Positions 35,150-49,190 are shown, counted from the stretch's first letter. The stretch is DNA of 64,000 nucleotides from Triglochin maritima (GCA_963682175.1 OY821775.1:4092001-4156000); one strand, 5' to 3'. Translations and numbers: made by a program. Notes: generated from the letters alone by a model not told the origin.

Positions 35150-35841
35150 TATGTGTTCTTGGATATACGTGTCTAATGTAATGTAAGAACTCCGATAACA
35201 TATGTTGATTGTTCCTTCTCATGAGCACAAGGCAATGAATCCTGCTTTTGTTAGACGAGAGATCTGCGCTTCATCATTCCCGTAGTACCTTAGATTTTCC
35301 AATTTGGACATAGTTTTAAAAACATAATGTTTATTTTAGCCACTTTATTCCTGTGTTGAAGATTTAAGTTGGGCAAATTTTGGGAAGTGCAAGATACAAA
35401 CTCTAAAAAAAATGATCTGTGAAGCAGCTGCGTTATACAAACTCGCAATCGATTCTTTGCCCATTAAACTTCTTTTGGTGGAATGCTTTCATTTGGAGAT
35501 CAGTGGAACCATGTATAATTTTTGTGGCCACCTTTATTATGCTATTCAGTTGTCTCGAAGTTTTAGGTCATTAGATCATCAACCTTACCTAAGAAAGCTT
35601 GGTATAATTTTCTACTATAATGGTTTTTAAGACTGTCGTTGCTACTGATTTAGAGCCAGATCTAATTTTGTGACACAATGAAAACAATACCTTAAGCAAA
35701 AAAGAAGGCATTTTGTTACTAATACATTTAAACCCCACTCTTATTTTGAATGGGTCAACTAATAAGCACCCACAAATCGTATTCTTGATTTATATGTCTT
35801 CCCTTTGGCTACTGTATCTGTTGACATTGCTCAATCTTCAG

Positions 35842-35924
35842 GGAAACAGAAGGTTCTTGAAGACAGTGTAGAGATCCAGCTCATCATGAAGTCGATGGCA
35901 GGAGAAGATGAGAAGTCCACATGA
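35842..35924 (+). CDS. Alternative last exon of the Shg1-domain gene
   Basis: An acceptor TCTTCAG is followed by an open frame in phase with the donor GTTAAT at 35145, encoding KQKVLEDSVEIQLIMKSMAG and a few more residues before TGA. A donor-like AAG|GTACC follows at 35933, which suggests the exon may be spliced further within the 3' UTR. Reading frame and charge fit a real exon, but no transcript evidence is available here. Confidence 0.5.
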
Positions 35925-37063
35925 AAATAGAAGGTACCTTTATTCCAGTACATATTAGACCATTGTGACTTGAAGAACTTATGATGCAGATGGCAAAAGT
36001 TCTCTCATCTTTCTCAACTTTTTTATGTTGACACTGTGTTTTCAGCTTCAAGGACCACCCAGCAAAATCAATTCCTCATTGATAACTCAGGGCCTCAGGC
36101 AAGCATCTAATTAACTAGCCAGTAATGCTTTGCAGGCGAATGTGGATACAAATAGTCATACAACATGATGCCAATCAACACAGTCCATTTAAAGTGAATG
36201 CGTTTTAAGTTACAAAATCTTCAGAAAAGTCAATATCCCAAATTTCAACCACAAATGTTGTTAAAAGTAGGTTTGATTAGTTCCGATCTTCCATTTACCA
36301 ATTTTTATTCTGTATGGGCTACCATACTAATGAGAATTATTTGAAACTTAAATACATGTTTAATTGATTTTATAGCTTTATGTTTTCCTTGATGAACTTG
36401 CAGATGCAGAGGAGTTGGTTTATGCCTTATAAAAGCTGCCTTTGGGTTCACTGAATGGTGCCTGTTAGGCAATTTCATAGTGAGCTTACTCTCCTTGCGT
36501 CTCTTCTCTCTCGTTTCACTTTGCATTCCCATGATAATTTTTGTACAAATCTAGCTAAAAAAGGCAAGGGTTGTATGGAGTATAGACCAAGAGCTTCCAA
36601 AACATCATAACAAAGTTCAAAAGAAAAAGACAAAAAAAAACTTCTTCATGATAAATGGTTGCACAATGCAATCTCAATTACCATAAAATAATCGAACAAC
36701 AATAGGCAAACTAGTAATATTACAAAGCTCTTTAACTTCTGATTGAAACAACAAAATACATGTTTCCAGAAACACACAAATTTCTTAATATCTGACAAAT
36801 TGGGAAGATATCCCCACCTCCCCATATTTTCTCCAAACTCAACCTATCATGATACAATATTGCTATCTGTTTACATCACATGCTTAAGAGAGAGGAAGAG
36901 AAAGAGGATGAGCACCTTTTTTCTTGATTTTGTCCCTTTCACTCCTTTCTCCTTCAACCCCCATCTGTGCCTTTTTATTACAAGCAAACGAGCAAACAAA
37001 GAAAAAACAAACACTCGACTATGACTATATTGTATAGGTACAATCTCCAAGATAGGTTTCTCA
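35925..37063. other. Between the Shg1-domain gene and the endoglucanase; no gene seen
   Basis: The convergent 3' flanks of the two genes. No protein-like frame; probable 3' UTR sequences at both edges. Confidence 0.45.
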
Positions 37064-40000
37064 TTAAATGAGAGTGTAATTTGAGACTAAGATATCAGCT
37101 TGTGGGGCAGAGTGAATGTACACAAACTCAAAGCTTTTTCCTGTGGGGAGGACATCAATCCACTTCGGTAAGCTGTAGCCGTTGCCCGAGCTTTTCAGGC
37201 CCCAAAGTGGGCCATAGAGCTTGGAGATTGTGATGTTGAGGTTTTTAATGGTCTTCGGGGAGTTGTTGGTGACAATTGTGGAATATTTGTAGTATGTTTT
37301 GCCCCTTAAATTCCATGAAGTTGTTACCTTTTGCTCAATGCTTATTGGTGCCATAGATTTGGGAACTACAAAGAAGAGAAATGATGATTAGTCTATGAGT
37401 TGTAGTTTGGTGGTGTCATCGTTTGAACAAATAAAAGTAGCAGAGGCATGTCGTGAATGCATTTAGTTCAATATTACTTTGCTTTCTGAAATTTAATGGT
37501 ATGTTCAAGCATGCAGCCAACTGGCTCAATATTTGTACATTTAGGTTGAGGTTAATAATGGGTTTATACCTGAAGATGAAGATGGAGTGTGATGATGAAC
37601 TGGATTTTGTTTTATGTTCTTCACAACCGGTGTCATTGAAAGGTTTGGTTTGCCATTCTTTACTACTGGTGCAAAAGCAGGGCTGTCTGGAACCAAAACT
37701 GCAAGGGAAATAATTTCAAATTAATTTTGTGAAAAGCCAAAACTGCAATTTTTGTTCTCAAATTTATTTCAATCTGGTTGAGTTACTTCTTTTTTATGCA
37801 AAATTCTAACACAGTTTGATCTTATTGGAGCAAATTATATGTGACAATGCGTTTTCCACATGCTGTTCACAATTTAAGAGTCCTTTAATCATTGTAGGTA
37901 CCTGGTAGCAACTGGTTGTAACCAGAGTGGCCACGGGCAAGTCGAGCTAGAATGCCCAGTATTGGGGCATTATTATACGTTGCTGGCTCTGTTTGCTCGT
38001 AGTTGTCCCTCTCATCAGCAAAATTGTCATAGGCATCCGGTCCTCCGACAATGGCTCCATCAAGAAGGTTAGGATCACTGCCTTTCCTTACAAACCAAGT
38101 ATTATATCCACCTCTGCAGCTCACGAATTTGGGGTTCAACTTGATGGACACAATGGATGAGCCCCGATGGTGCACTTGCTTTGGGTACGTCGAGCCGTAC
38201 CCCACCATGTAGCTCGTAGCCCTTGGGTTGTCTCCCAATATGTAGTCCACCTACTCAGCGTACAAAGGACGAGTATTATTTAGCGATTGTTTCTGGGGTC
38301 ATATTTTTACGCTTACATTCATTATTTCCTTGAAAGCTTCATGCAACTATGTTTGGTGGTACAAACACAACAATACGCAAATATCATTGCAGTGTGCAGA
38401 AACATCATTGTTCAATGTGCATGCATTATGTTGAAGTCTTATTTTTGACAAGTCTTACTCTGAATGATGATATATCAATATCTCATGTTACAGGTCCCGT
38501 CCTAACCTGTTGTTTGGCAAAGGAGAGGAGGTCAGAGGAGGGAACGTTGCCAGAGGAGCACCGAAGGGATCGACCAGAGGAGGAGAGGTAGTCTGAGTAG
38601 ACAGTGAGTAGAAAAGATGCGCTGGTGACAAACTGCATGTTGTTCCATCTTTGCCGGTAAAGTAGCCCTCCTGGGGTCCTTTGTGTGTTGCGTGTGGCCT
38701 TCCCAAGGCACGAGCACATGAAGAATTCTGCCTTCTGCTGGTATCTTTCGAGTGTCGAAGCGTGATGGCCGCCTTTACCTTGCATCAAGATCTGCATGTA
38801 ATGGAAGATTCTGTTATATCGTGTATTGCTATCATGTCAAAATGTGGTATTGATGAGGATTGAGGAGTCTATACCTTTGAGGCGAGGACCTGGACTCCAG
38901 CGTACTTCACGTCCCACCCGAACTCGTTCATGGCCCAGCCAGTTCCGCCCAAGGATTCGCCGTTGTGACCCAGGTAGTCCAGATAATACCGGTCATTGGT
39001 GGCTTGGTATAGCCATGTTGCAGCCCACAACAACTCGTCCTACAAAACATATAATCCCTTAGAAGTCTGGAGGTACAGACGATGCAGCACAGGTGAGATC
39101 AATTGATTCTCCTATTATCCCCAACTTTAGTACGAAGTATTGAAATCTTGGTCCAATAAGATGGTGTTATGTGGGTAACTCACCGCGTATCCACTGTAGG
39201 ATCTGTAGTACTTTTGTGCCACTCTGATGCTACTATCATATTTGCCTCTGTATTTGTCCGCAAATTCAAAAAGCTGCAGGGTTTAAAATAAAAATTTAGC
39301 TACCTTCTAATTTTGGTTGTTGCTTTAACTTTAATCTTTAACGCCTGATAATGGTTAATCCTTCAGATGCAATTCAATCGAATAGTATAAATGAAATATT
39401 GAATGATGTTTCTGATATTTTGTTTAATTTGGAGTAGCTTTGAGATTAAATTTTGACTGACGATTTTTTGTTGTTTACCTGTTTGGCATGGGTAAGGAGT
39501 AGGTTGGAGTAGGCCGGATTGGATCGCCGGAAAACCATCGATGCAGAGGCCATGGCGGCGGCAGTCTCACCGGCGAGGTCGGAGCCAGGATGATTGGCAT
39601 CAACTCGATAAGCAGCACGTGAAGTGGTCATGTCTTCCGGCCTTTGCCAACAGTAATGGTCAGTGTTTCCATCGCCCACCTGCAGTAATAATTATGTTAG
39701 TAGTTTCCCCCCAACCGAAGGTCAAACTTTAAAATTGACTTAGCGGGTTAGACTTAGTTATGTAGACAGACAAGTATTATTATTTAAGAAAATCCTACGA
39801 TACAATTAGAGCCATAGTTAGAACTGACTGAGGACGTGGGTAGTCAATATGGTCAATTTTAGTTCCGAAAATTGATTCTCCTGGTGTACTCTGGATCTGA
39901 TTTTGTAAGTAAATGTAGAAAGACAATAGGAGAAAGACAAACTTAACCCAGAAAAACAGACACACGTATCCCAAGTTGAAATCAATGTTAAAAATAAACT

Positions 40001-43000
40001 GTCTTGTTCCTGTCATATTTATTTCCCAAGAGGACCAGTGGGGACAGCCCATGTGTGCCCCTGTATTTGATCTCGTTCATGTTGAAAGCATTCAGTACAT
40101 ATGGTCGTAATCTAATGATCAATTGCTATATACACTGAAGCATACTGTGAAGTACCATGCATCGATAGAGATCATAAATTTTACTAAAATTGTGTTAATA
40201 AATCACGATTATGACATTAAGTTGGGATCAAAATTTCTGCAGCACTGGGTCCACATCCTTAAACTAAGGATCAATGAGCAGATATGATGCAATTATGAAA
40301 GGTCCATATCCATCCACCTGCAACAACTCTTATTTATTGAATGCCCAACCAGATTTTTCAGATAGATTCCTGTCATTTAATTATTTTTATCCGAATCATG
40401 TGACAGTCAAAAAGTTGGTGGTGTGTGCAAAAAGGCAAGCAAAGAAACAGAAACGAACATAACTACATAAGCACAAACTGAGGTTAGTTTGGACTAGTAG
40501 AATCCAAGCAAGTAGGCTTTGGTTCCTGTTCTGTTCGTGTATCTACTGATATGAAGATATGAAGACTTGATGGATTAGCTTTGGATTCCCTTCAAATATT
40601 TGTTTTATCTTATCTTCAACACGATCTAACGGGTGAAACTGTGAAAGCAACAATCAAGTATATGCTACAGTTCAAAATTTTAGATGCTCATGGGATTACT
40701 ATTTTTTGGGTTATCTGATTCTTTAAAATACTTCAAATTATTAGACTTGAAGTCCCAATTATTCACTGTCCTAACTTTTACTAGTTTGAGAAGTTAATTC
40801 TTAAATTCCGAGTTTAGAGACTTAGGGGGGTTTGTGAGGAATCCGACGGAAACGGAATTTAGATTCCGGTTGACTCCGAAAAGGAGGTTGTTTGTGCACG
40901 GAGACATGAATTCTGTCGGATTCTGTGATATGTATAAAAATTTCTTTGAGTTTTCCGTTACTTTGAGGTCGGAAAGCCACGGGAACCGAATTTTTTCGGT
41001 CGACCGTCAAACATTCGGTCCACCGAAATGATTGTAACGGACGACCGAACATATTTCGGTCCACCGAATTCGTAACTGGAATGACCCGTTCGGACGACCG
41101 AACTTAGTTCACTCTGAGAAGTCTCATTTCGGTCGACCGAAACTAGTTCGGTCGTTCATTTTCCTTATCGAAACTGTTGGAATTTTTACATTGTGCTTGG
41201 TTTCATTGTCCTTAGCGAGATCCCCGACCGACCTGTCGCAGTGGACATAAGAGACATAAGAAGTACGAGTAAACAACAGAAATTCTCCCTCCCCAAATCA
41301 CTTTCCGATGCATGCACAAAATACAAAATTCAGTCAAAGAGAAACTGTTTTCCACTGGATTATGTTTTCCTTTACTTTTCGGTTGACTTCGAAAATCACT
41401 TTCCGTCACTTTCCACATCACTAACACCCCCCTTAGAAATAAAATACCAACCATTGTTGTATCTTTTACTGTTGTTTGGTAGTGGACAGTAGACAACTTT
41501 ATTTTAGAGTATTGCAGATTTTTACTTTTGAGTAATATCATGAAGCTGGCTATATTTCCCTGTCTTTGTACTCTTCTATGTTTATATGGAGTCACATTTA
41601 CTCCTAATATCAGTATAACCTTTACTGTGACGAAAAAAGTAGAAAGAAAATAAATTAGAGAATACCTCTCCATAGAGGACATTAGGATGTGGATGTGCTT
41701 TGATGAGATAATCAGTGCCCCATTTGAGGGCTTCCTTGGCATGGCCTAGCTCGCCACTTGCAGCAATTTGTTTCCTATACTCTAGAATGCTCCATGACAT
41801 CATGGTGGTGGTGAATGCCATTGGAAGCCCAAATTTCACATTGTCACCAGCATCATAGTATCCTCCAACAAGATCTACCTGTGGTGCTACCTCTTTTTTG
41901 TCAGTAGATATTTGGTTATGAAACAGCACATAAGTAAAACATAAGACAGGATATCATGTTTAAATCATTTCCTGTTCACTCACATGTTCTTTGTAGTAAT
42001 ACTGTAAATTCACATGTAGGGTAGGCTTACTTTTGCAGGTTTTAGTTCCAGGTTGAAACAAAACCTCGTTTTCGGATAGCAAGGAAACTAAAATTATTTT
42101 ATTATGTGTTGATATATAGTGAAAAGTAAAACGTATGTAATTCTGGTGTGGTGTGGAAATCTCACTTTTTAACATTGCAGGGATTCAGGGAAAACCTATA
42201 AAAAGCATTGTAGGGAAAATCATTCACAAAAACATTGTAGGGAAATAGCAGTCCCAATATGTTATAATTTGGTCTTTGAAATTTCCTGATTGCAGTTCAG
42301 TAAAAATATTAAATTCTTTAGAAAATCAAAGTTTTCTTCTAATCTTTTAAACAAATTGTCAATATTCCATGAGAAGGAACAGCTTGTCCCCCCCTTCTTG
42401 TTTGTTTAGAATTTCTGGTTAAGTTATTCAACAAAACCTTCAGGAATTACATATCTCAAGGAATTTAGATGGGATTGCTTGTTTAATATAAATATTTGCA
42501 GCCGTCCCTTTTAAAATAATAAAAAACTTTATGACTTTGGACAGATGCCTCGTGACAACTGGGTTACCACAAAACAATCAAGGGTGTACTAGAATGAAAT
42601 ATTGAATAATTGTGATAATAATAAAAGAAGAACTAAAGCAACAGAATTGGAATCTACAAAAAGCAAAAGGAGCCAATATATTTGTTTTACTAAGCACTTC
42701 AAATCACTAAGAATGGGAGCAAGAAAAAGACATCAAGAAAGGATGCCATTGCCTTGAAGATACACCAAAAAGCTCCCATCATGTTCATAACAATCATTAA
42801 CAAAGCAAATCTTGTTGCTAACTAACTAAAAGCTTTTGATGGTGAGAGAAGTGAAAACCCTAGACACCACTCTCCAACCTAAATTCTATTTTAGCAACAT
42901 AGTGATATTACAACAATTTTAAAGTCTCACAAAATTTCAGAAAAAAACAGAAGAAAAGACAAGCTCTCTTTCATCCTTAACAACAATTACAATAATAGTA

Positions 43001-43656
43001 TACCAACTGAAATAATGGAAAAAATGCATGTCAAAACAATATTTCCATCAAAAGTGGTAAGTTCAGAAACAAACGTTGATCAAGTTCTCTCTTGGTTTCA
43101 AAATTTTATGAAATGGAAAACATACACCAAAGTTACTATTCCCCACTCAAAATTGAAAATATTTGGAAATAAAATAAACAAATAAGTACCTTTCTCATTA
43201 TTATAACACATTTTACATTCTTTCAAGCAGAAGGAAAAAACCAAGAAAAATACTATCTACAATAACTAAAGAGCAGAACTACTTTTCTCGCTCACTGTCA
43301 TTAAAAAAAACTGGAAAACACAAGAGCTAATTATTTTAACAAAGCACGTAAACATACTTTGAACAAACAGCAAAAAAAAGAAAAAATCTTATTCACTTCC
43401 ACTTCAATCCCACAAACACAATAATTGAACAACACAAAAAACCCAGAAAAAGCAAGGAACTCACCCCACTGGCCTTCCCATCATGCAAACCAGAGTGAGA
43501 TCTCCAAGTGACTCTCTGATTAGAAGGGAGAAACCCAGATCTCTGAGCCTCAAAGAACAAAATGCTCTTGCTCAGAGCTTTGCCATAGTCATGTCCACTA
43601 CAAACCAATGGGACAAGAACCAAGAAAACATGAACAAACACCACAAGTCCAGACAT
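37064..43656 (-). CDS. GH9C: GH9 class C endo-1,4-beta-glucanase with CBM49
   Basis: Nine exons: 43465-43656, 41666-41878, 39479-39679, 39184-39273, 38875-39039, 38507-38791, 37902-38250, 37570-37698 and 37064-37365. All introns are GT-AG with consistent phase; 1926 nt, 641 residues. The protein starts with a signal peptide ([21 protein letters not shown]). The catalytic GH9 domain runs from [20 protein letters not shown] through YYDAGD (residues 71-76, with the two acid residues that activate water), VHHRG (408-412) and [10 protein letters not shown] (E470 as proton donor). A proline/histidine/serine linker leads to a C-terminal CBM49 (about 541-641) with the aromatic residues TTSWNL, KTYYKYS and PLWGL. 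Class C enzymes are secreted and cut amorphous cellulose or xyloglucan-like chains during wall remodelling. All catalytic motifs are intact. Intron 2 contains a Harbinger-like element. Confidence 0.95.
40825..41432. mobile_element. Harbinger-like element in endoglucanase intron 2, carrying CGGTCGACCG-type palindromes
   Basis: It is bounded by TTA at 40822-40824 and 41433-41435. The left end reads GGGGGGTTTGTGAGGAATCC and the right end, inverted, GGGGGGTGTTAGTGATGTGG, imperfect repeats that continue into GACGGAAA on both sides. This fits a PIF/Harbinger MITE of 608 bp. Between 40997 and 41158 there are seven CGGTCGACCG-like sites. It is non-coding and avoids the splice sites. Confidence 0.65.
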
Positions 43657-46600
43657 GTCACCAAGGAATGGAGAGGATGGTGAATGTGGCTAGAGAAGAA
43701 GGAGAAGAGGAAGAAGAGAAGACCCAGTAACCCACCAAGAATCTGCTTTCAAAATGTGATCTTGGTGAGGTTTTGGTTGTGGGAAGATGAAGAGGTTTCG
43801 GGGTGTTTAAATTGAGGAAGTTGGAGGACACTGCCATATTTGCTGAAATAATAACAGCATTATATTATTCCATTTGTATATATTGTATACGTTTCATGTT
43901 TGTTGGAATCAAATTTATTATGAAATGTACAAATACGACTCTTCGTAAAATATCCAAGTACGACTGTTTTTATTTGAAAAGGGGTATGTTATTTGTCTGT
44001 GGACGTCGGTCACCACAGGATCCTCTGGTAATTGTTATTGTATGATATCGTCATCGGATCTTTAGTTTGTATATTTTGGTTCAGCCACTTTTTTTAACTT
44101 GTGTAATATGTACTGCACGACAAAGATGGAGTGATATAGTATTTCTAAAGTAGATCTGTAAACCGGTCATATAAGTCCGAATTATACATAGTCCGAGTCA
44201 TATAAGTCCAAATGCATATAAAGGTATGATGAATAAAAAACACGGGGGTAATGTCAATTGAAATGGAGATTGAATGAGTCATTACGAAATTGATGATTTT
44301 GGAACATAACGGATCAGGTCGAACGAAATGTTCTTTCTCAGTTTTATATTTTTGGTACTGAATAGCTACTTTCGGAATAGTTTAGACCAGCCAGAAATTG
44401 TAACTTTTCGTTAGCTTTTTACCATATGATATAGTTGAAGTATTTTTCTATTTTCAAAAAAACTTGCGTCATGGGAGAAAATATTTGGTTGCTTGCATGA
44501 CTTTTTAGTAGTTGTAACTACATGCACCACACAAAAAAAAACATATTCATGATGCAATACGTCAACCACGTCCAAACTAACATCGTATATTAACAAAAGA
44601 AAAAAAGACAATTCATTTTAAGAACATGTCGTGGAGCTTGAGTTTGAAGTCGATGGAGATTTTCTTTCCTCCAAACAAAAGCATTAAAGTCGAAACACTG
44701 CAGCAAATAAAAAAAGAGCAACGTAACACAGTTATGGCAACAGTTATACGGAGAAGAAATCAGAGCCGTCCATTTCCACGGGGGAAACTGATCCACCTGC
44801 ATTGGTCAGCCGCAAACCATGTGATGGTAGTCCAGAAAACAAGGTCAAGTCACACCAATTTTAGAGTACGAACCATGTTGTTAATGTTATAAGTAGATTT
44901 AAAATCTTGTTGTGTTTTTTGTGTTTATGTGGTGACCACCACATCTATTTAACAGGGTTTATCTGCTAATGATGGTTGTGTTTGGAAACGTGGTGAGATG
45001 TTTCAGAAGAATTCCAACATGTAGAGAACATCTCATGAGATGAAGTTCAGTAGTTCAGAGACCATTGCTTCAGTTCAGACTACTTTCGTTGTTTATAGGT
45101 CGTATTTGGATCAAATATATGTTTATATTTCACTCTAGTTCATATAAACTTAACGTGATTAATTTGTTTATTTTCCAAGTTGAAAAGAAATGCAAAATCA
45201 AGTGGATTAAGCACTTGAAATTTAATTTTATTCATCTAGTGGATAAAAATTTAAGGAATAACATAATCCTAGGAAATCAATTCACAATTAAGAAGCTGAG
45301 GGACATGTAGTTGGACTTTCTGGGAAGCACATGAATGGAGTACCACAATTCCACAAAGACAAGTGGCTCTCCAACTTCAAACATGGAGGTTAGAGTTTCA
45401 CATGATTCCAGAAATAAATGGGAGATGCAAATCCAACAGTTAAGATTTGTGTAGTAAATTAGTAAATTAAAATTTCCCATGCAAGACAAGGACTGCACTG
45501 TTTGGTATCTCTTGGGAAAATAACACAAAAGCTATTGAGCTGGACTTAATTTTTGTAGTATTTTCATTTTTGTTCCTTTAATACCAACGCCTAAGGAATT
45601 TGGTTCATGTCTCAACCCTAAAAACACGAAATATTTGATGGTAAAGTTTCTTGAAACATACATGATTAGTATCTCATTATATGTATCGAATAATGTTTCT
45701 TAAAACTAAATCGAATAAAAAACATTAAATGAATTGACTCATTAAAAGGTACATTTGTTTAGCCAAGTAGAATTTGAAACCGCATTAGCATATGTGAAGT
45801 AACGTAAAATAAATAAATTTAAAACTTTTTAAATTCTTGTATATGATTATATTACTAGAGATTTGGTATTTTTACATACTCATTCACAACGTAATGATTT
45901 GCCACTAAAGTTGAGGTTAACACCGACACATGTTTGGTGGGGGTATGCAATAGATTGATAGGAGTTATTTAGTTTGGGTCCAAAAGGGTCCACTTTTGTC
46001 ACGGTCTATATAAGTTTTTTTATTATGAAATGAAAAAAAAGTTAAGTAAAAGCACCACGGGTGGAAGATTAAAGAGAGGGTTTGCGATTCGTCTCTATTG
46101 CCATTTTGTACATTATTCGAGATGCACTCTTGTAAGACCAAAGTAGTTATGCACTTATGCTTATGTAATTTTGACTTGAGGTGCTTTTAAGAAGTTGAAT
46201 TTGACTTTTTCAAACATCTCTGTAAAGATTTCAAAAATATCATAGTGAATCCTGGATTTATATAAATAACTATTTTTCCCTTCTTTTAGAGCCCACAATT
46301 TATGAAAAATATATAATTTTAAACTTGCTTTCAGAAGAACAATGAAAGTTGTCAACATGGCCCCAACTTAGATTGAATATGTATATTACCCATAAATGGG
46401 TTCATTTTTATATATTTAAAATATTCGTATAATTGGCTTAGATTACACAAAGATAACTTTGGACATTAAGTCCTTTGACATATTAATGAAATTAACTAAT
46501 AGTAAGATTGCTAAAGGGAAACCAAAGAACATGGCTTTCCTCATGACAATAACTTGCTTGTTCTTCAATCTGTCATCACCACAACTTCCTTCCAACTCTG

Positions 46601-47330
46601 ATAATATTATTTTCATTAATTAAAAGAAGGAATCAGGAAGCAAACAAAATCCTGAAGATTTTGGTGAGTCAGGGTGTTTGTTGGTTTGTTATTTGTGGAT
46701 TGATTATTATTTTCTTATTTTAAAGGTTTTAGATTATCTTTTGGAAATGCTTCTATCTACTTTTACTTTTTATTTATGTTTCCTTGACTAATAAAATGTG
46801 TTTTTCTTTTCTTGTTTAAATATTAGAGGTGAAAATACCAGTTTTTTTTTTTACAAAGATGCAGTAACAATAATGTTGATATTGTCAGATGCGTATTATT
46901 TTTCAGAATCCCTTTCAGTAAGATAAATATGATTTTATTTACCAAGACGAAGAGAATGGGAATTTAGGTACCCCATTGTCGTCCCACCAGTAAATATGTA
47001 ATAACCTTTTAGTTGTTTACAAAAGAATGGGGATTACCTATGACATTTTCAACATGAGTTGCAATTGGATTCCTCTTACCTTTGAAAGTGTTGAATACTT
47101 TCTAAACTATTGATCCTTAACACCGTTACGTTAGCCTTTAATACCGTAATTTTACATTAGTTTTAGTGATTATATAATCCAAAGAAGAAGAAAAAAAATC
47201 ACATTTTGTTTGAGTAATGATTTCTAAACTGCCAGATTCTAAAGAATATGCGAGTGAAATCAGCTTTACCAAATACAAAAATACCATTACACAAACTTGA
47301 TTCTGGAATCCAATATCTGATTCTTACTCT
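43657..47330. other. Upstream of the endoglucanase and intergenic; no gene seen
   Basis: The first few hundred bases contain the endoglucanase 5' UTR and promoter, including a purine-rich run of GAAGA at about 43700-43730. The rest is AT-rich with no recognisable protein. Confidence 0.45.
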
Positions 47331-47339
47331 TAAAATGTA

Positions 47340-47872
47340 GGGTTAATTACGGTTTGACCCCATGAACTATACCTTGGTATCACTTTGCCTCCCTGAACTT
47401 TCAAAGTTAACAGTTACCTCCCCTAACTTTAATTTTGTAACACTTTGCCCATCTGAACTTCAAAAACTCATTATTTAACACACATTCGACGTTTTTTTCC
47501 TAATTGTTTTTGTTGTATCCCTAATACACTCCTAAACTTATATTTACGTGAAAGTTTGAATCCAAACGGAGGTCGGATATGGTTGGAATTTGGGTAGGAT
47601 TGAGTGTCAAATCGACCCAAATTCCAACCATATTCGACCTCCGTTTGGATCCAAACTTTCACGTAAATATAGGTTTAGGAGTGTATTAGGGATAAAAGAA
47701 AAAAAATTAGGAAAACAAACGTCGAATGTGTGTTAAATAATGAGTTTTTGAAGTTCAGGGGGGCAAAGTGTTACAAAATTAAAGTTAAGGGGAGATAACT
47801 ATTAACTTTGAAAATTCAGGGGGACAAAGTGATACCAATGTATAGTTCAGAGGGTCAAACTGTAATTAACCA
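47340..47872. mobile_element. Foldback MULE-type MITE with exact 9-bp target duplication
   Basis: The element is flanked by TAAAATGTA at 47331-47339 and 47873-47881. The two halves, each about 255 bp, are near-complete inverted copies: GGTTAATTACGGTTTGACCC at the left is mirrored by GGTCAAACTGTAATTAACC at the right, and the arms meet near 47605. A 9-bp duplication and long terminal inverted repeats fit a Mutator-like MITE. Its transcript would fold into one long hairpin. Confidence 0.9.
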
Positions 47873-47881
47873 TAAAATGTA

Positions 47882-49190
47882 CTTTCACATTTCACATTCT
47901 CTCTCTCTCCAGAATCCAAAAATGGGTTGATTTTACGATATTATTCATAGATTTTGGAAATTGACGTCTATGTTACCCCTATCGGTGTAAAATATTTGCC
48001 AAACATATATACTACCAATAATTTTGGCTTTTACCACTTCTAATTATTATAAAATAAGTTTTTTTGGGTTAATTACCTTATTGACAACTTGTTGGGTTCA
48101 AGATATGTGCATGTGGATTTTTGCTTTATTCTTCACTTTATATTTTTCGTTTGTGATAAGTAGTACATATGATTTCGTAACCATTGTCCCAAATCTGCTA
48201 ATTGTTAGCAAATATTTTTAGATATTCAACCACATTCAAATTTGTTATTGTGTTATTACAGACAATTCTCACTTATTTATAAGTCATGGGGTTAGAGTTG
48301 TAATGACTTCAAAGAGAATTAATTTCCATATTTGAATTCTCCCAAATCAATCTAGAATTAGATTTTAGTATAACATCTATAAAAATGATATCCAAACAGA
48401 CCCTAAGAGAAATAATCATTTTTTCTCTCATGGTTACTATTCAAATATACCATTAAGCTGTTCAGAAACCAAATAGATCATCACCCTGAACCATCCACAA
48501 CTCAGTCTCATTGTTAATGACATAATCCATGCAATTTAATAGTGCTTGTAGAATGAATGTAGCAGATAAAAGCCTAATCCCTGAGCCACTCTTAAGTCTT
48601 AACAGAGGTTTTTTGACAGAACCGACCGGTCTGGTACTGGTTCACGGTCCAACCCGGTCTGACCGTCGGTTCGGTCCGGTTTTTAAAACAGAGGTCGAGA
48701 CTAATGATCTCGAAGTTAGGCGTCGTCTAACCTAAAGACCTATAGCCATATGTTGTTTGAGCCTTGTTTGCGTGTGTGTTTCTACATTCTCCAACTACCT
48801 TTGCTAGTTCTAGGGATTATTCTTTTCTCATCTGAGCCTTCTCCTCCTCTATTTCTTTGTTATAGTTTCATCCTCTGATTACACCTTCTGTTTTCTGTTG
48901 TTTTAAAGTCGAGTTGAGCGTTTTATGCGAGGTTGGATTCGTTCGGGTGAGAGCACTCGACTTAAGAGAGTGCATTTGTCTGAGATGGACGGGTTAGGTG
49001 TTCACCCATCTCCGCCTCGTGCTCCTGTAGAGCATGAGACCGAGTCATCTCGTGGCGATGAGGGAGACCGAGTTCCATACATGGACTACCTTGGTTCGCT
49101 CCCACCACCACGTAGACCTCCTTCTCCTGGGATTCAACCAGAATCGAGTTCTTGGTGCACCACAACCTTTAACTCAACAGGATAAACCGA
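47882..49190. other. Intergenic with degraded repeat pieces; no intact gene seen
   Basis: A short GGTCCGGT-rich fragment at about 48615-48690 resembles the ends of the hAT MITEs at 31802 and 49671 but lacks termini. From about 48925 the sequence leads into the Athila-like relic. Confidence 0.4.

Noticed and set aside
36305..36532. Short minus-strand open frame between the Shg1-domain gene and the endoglucanase
   Set aside because: Low-complexity, no family resemblance, no initiation context.
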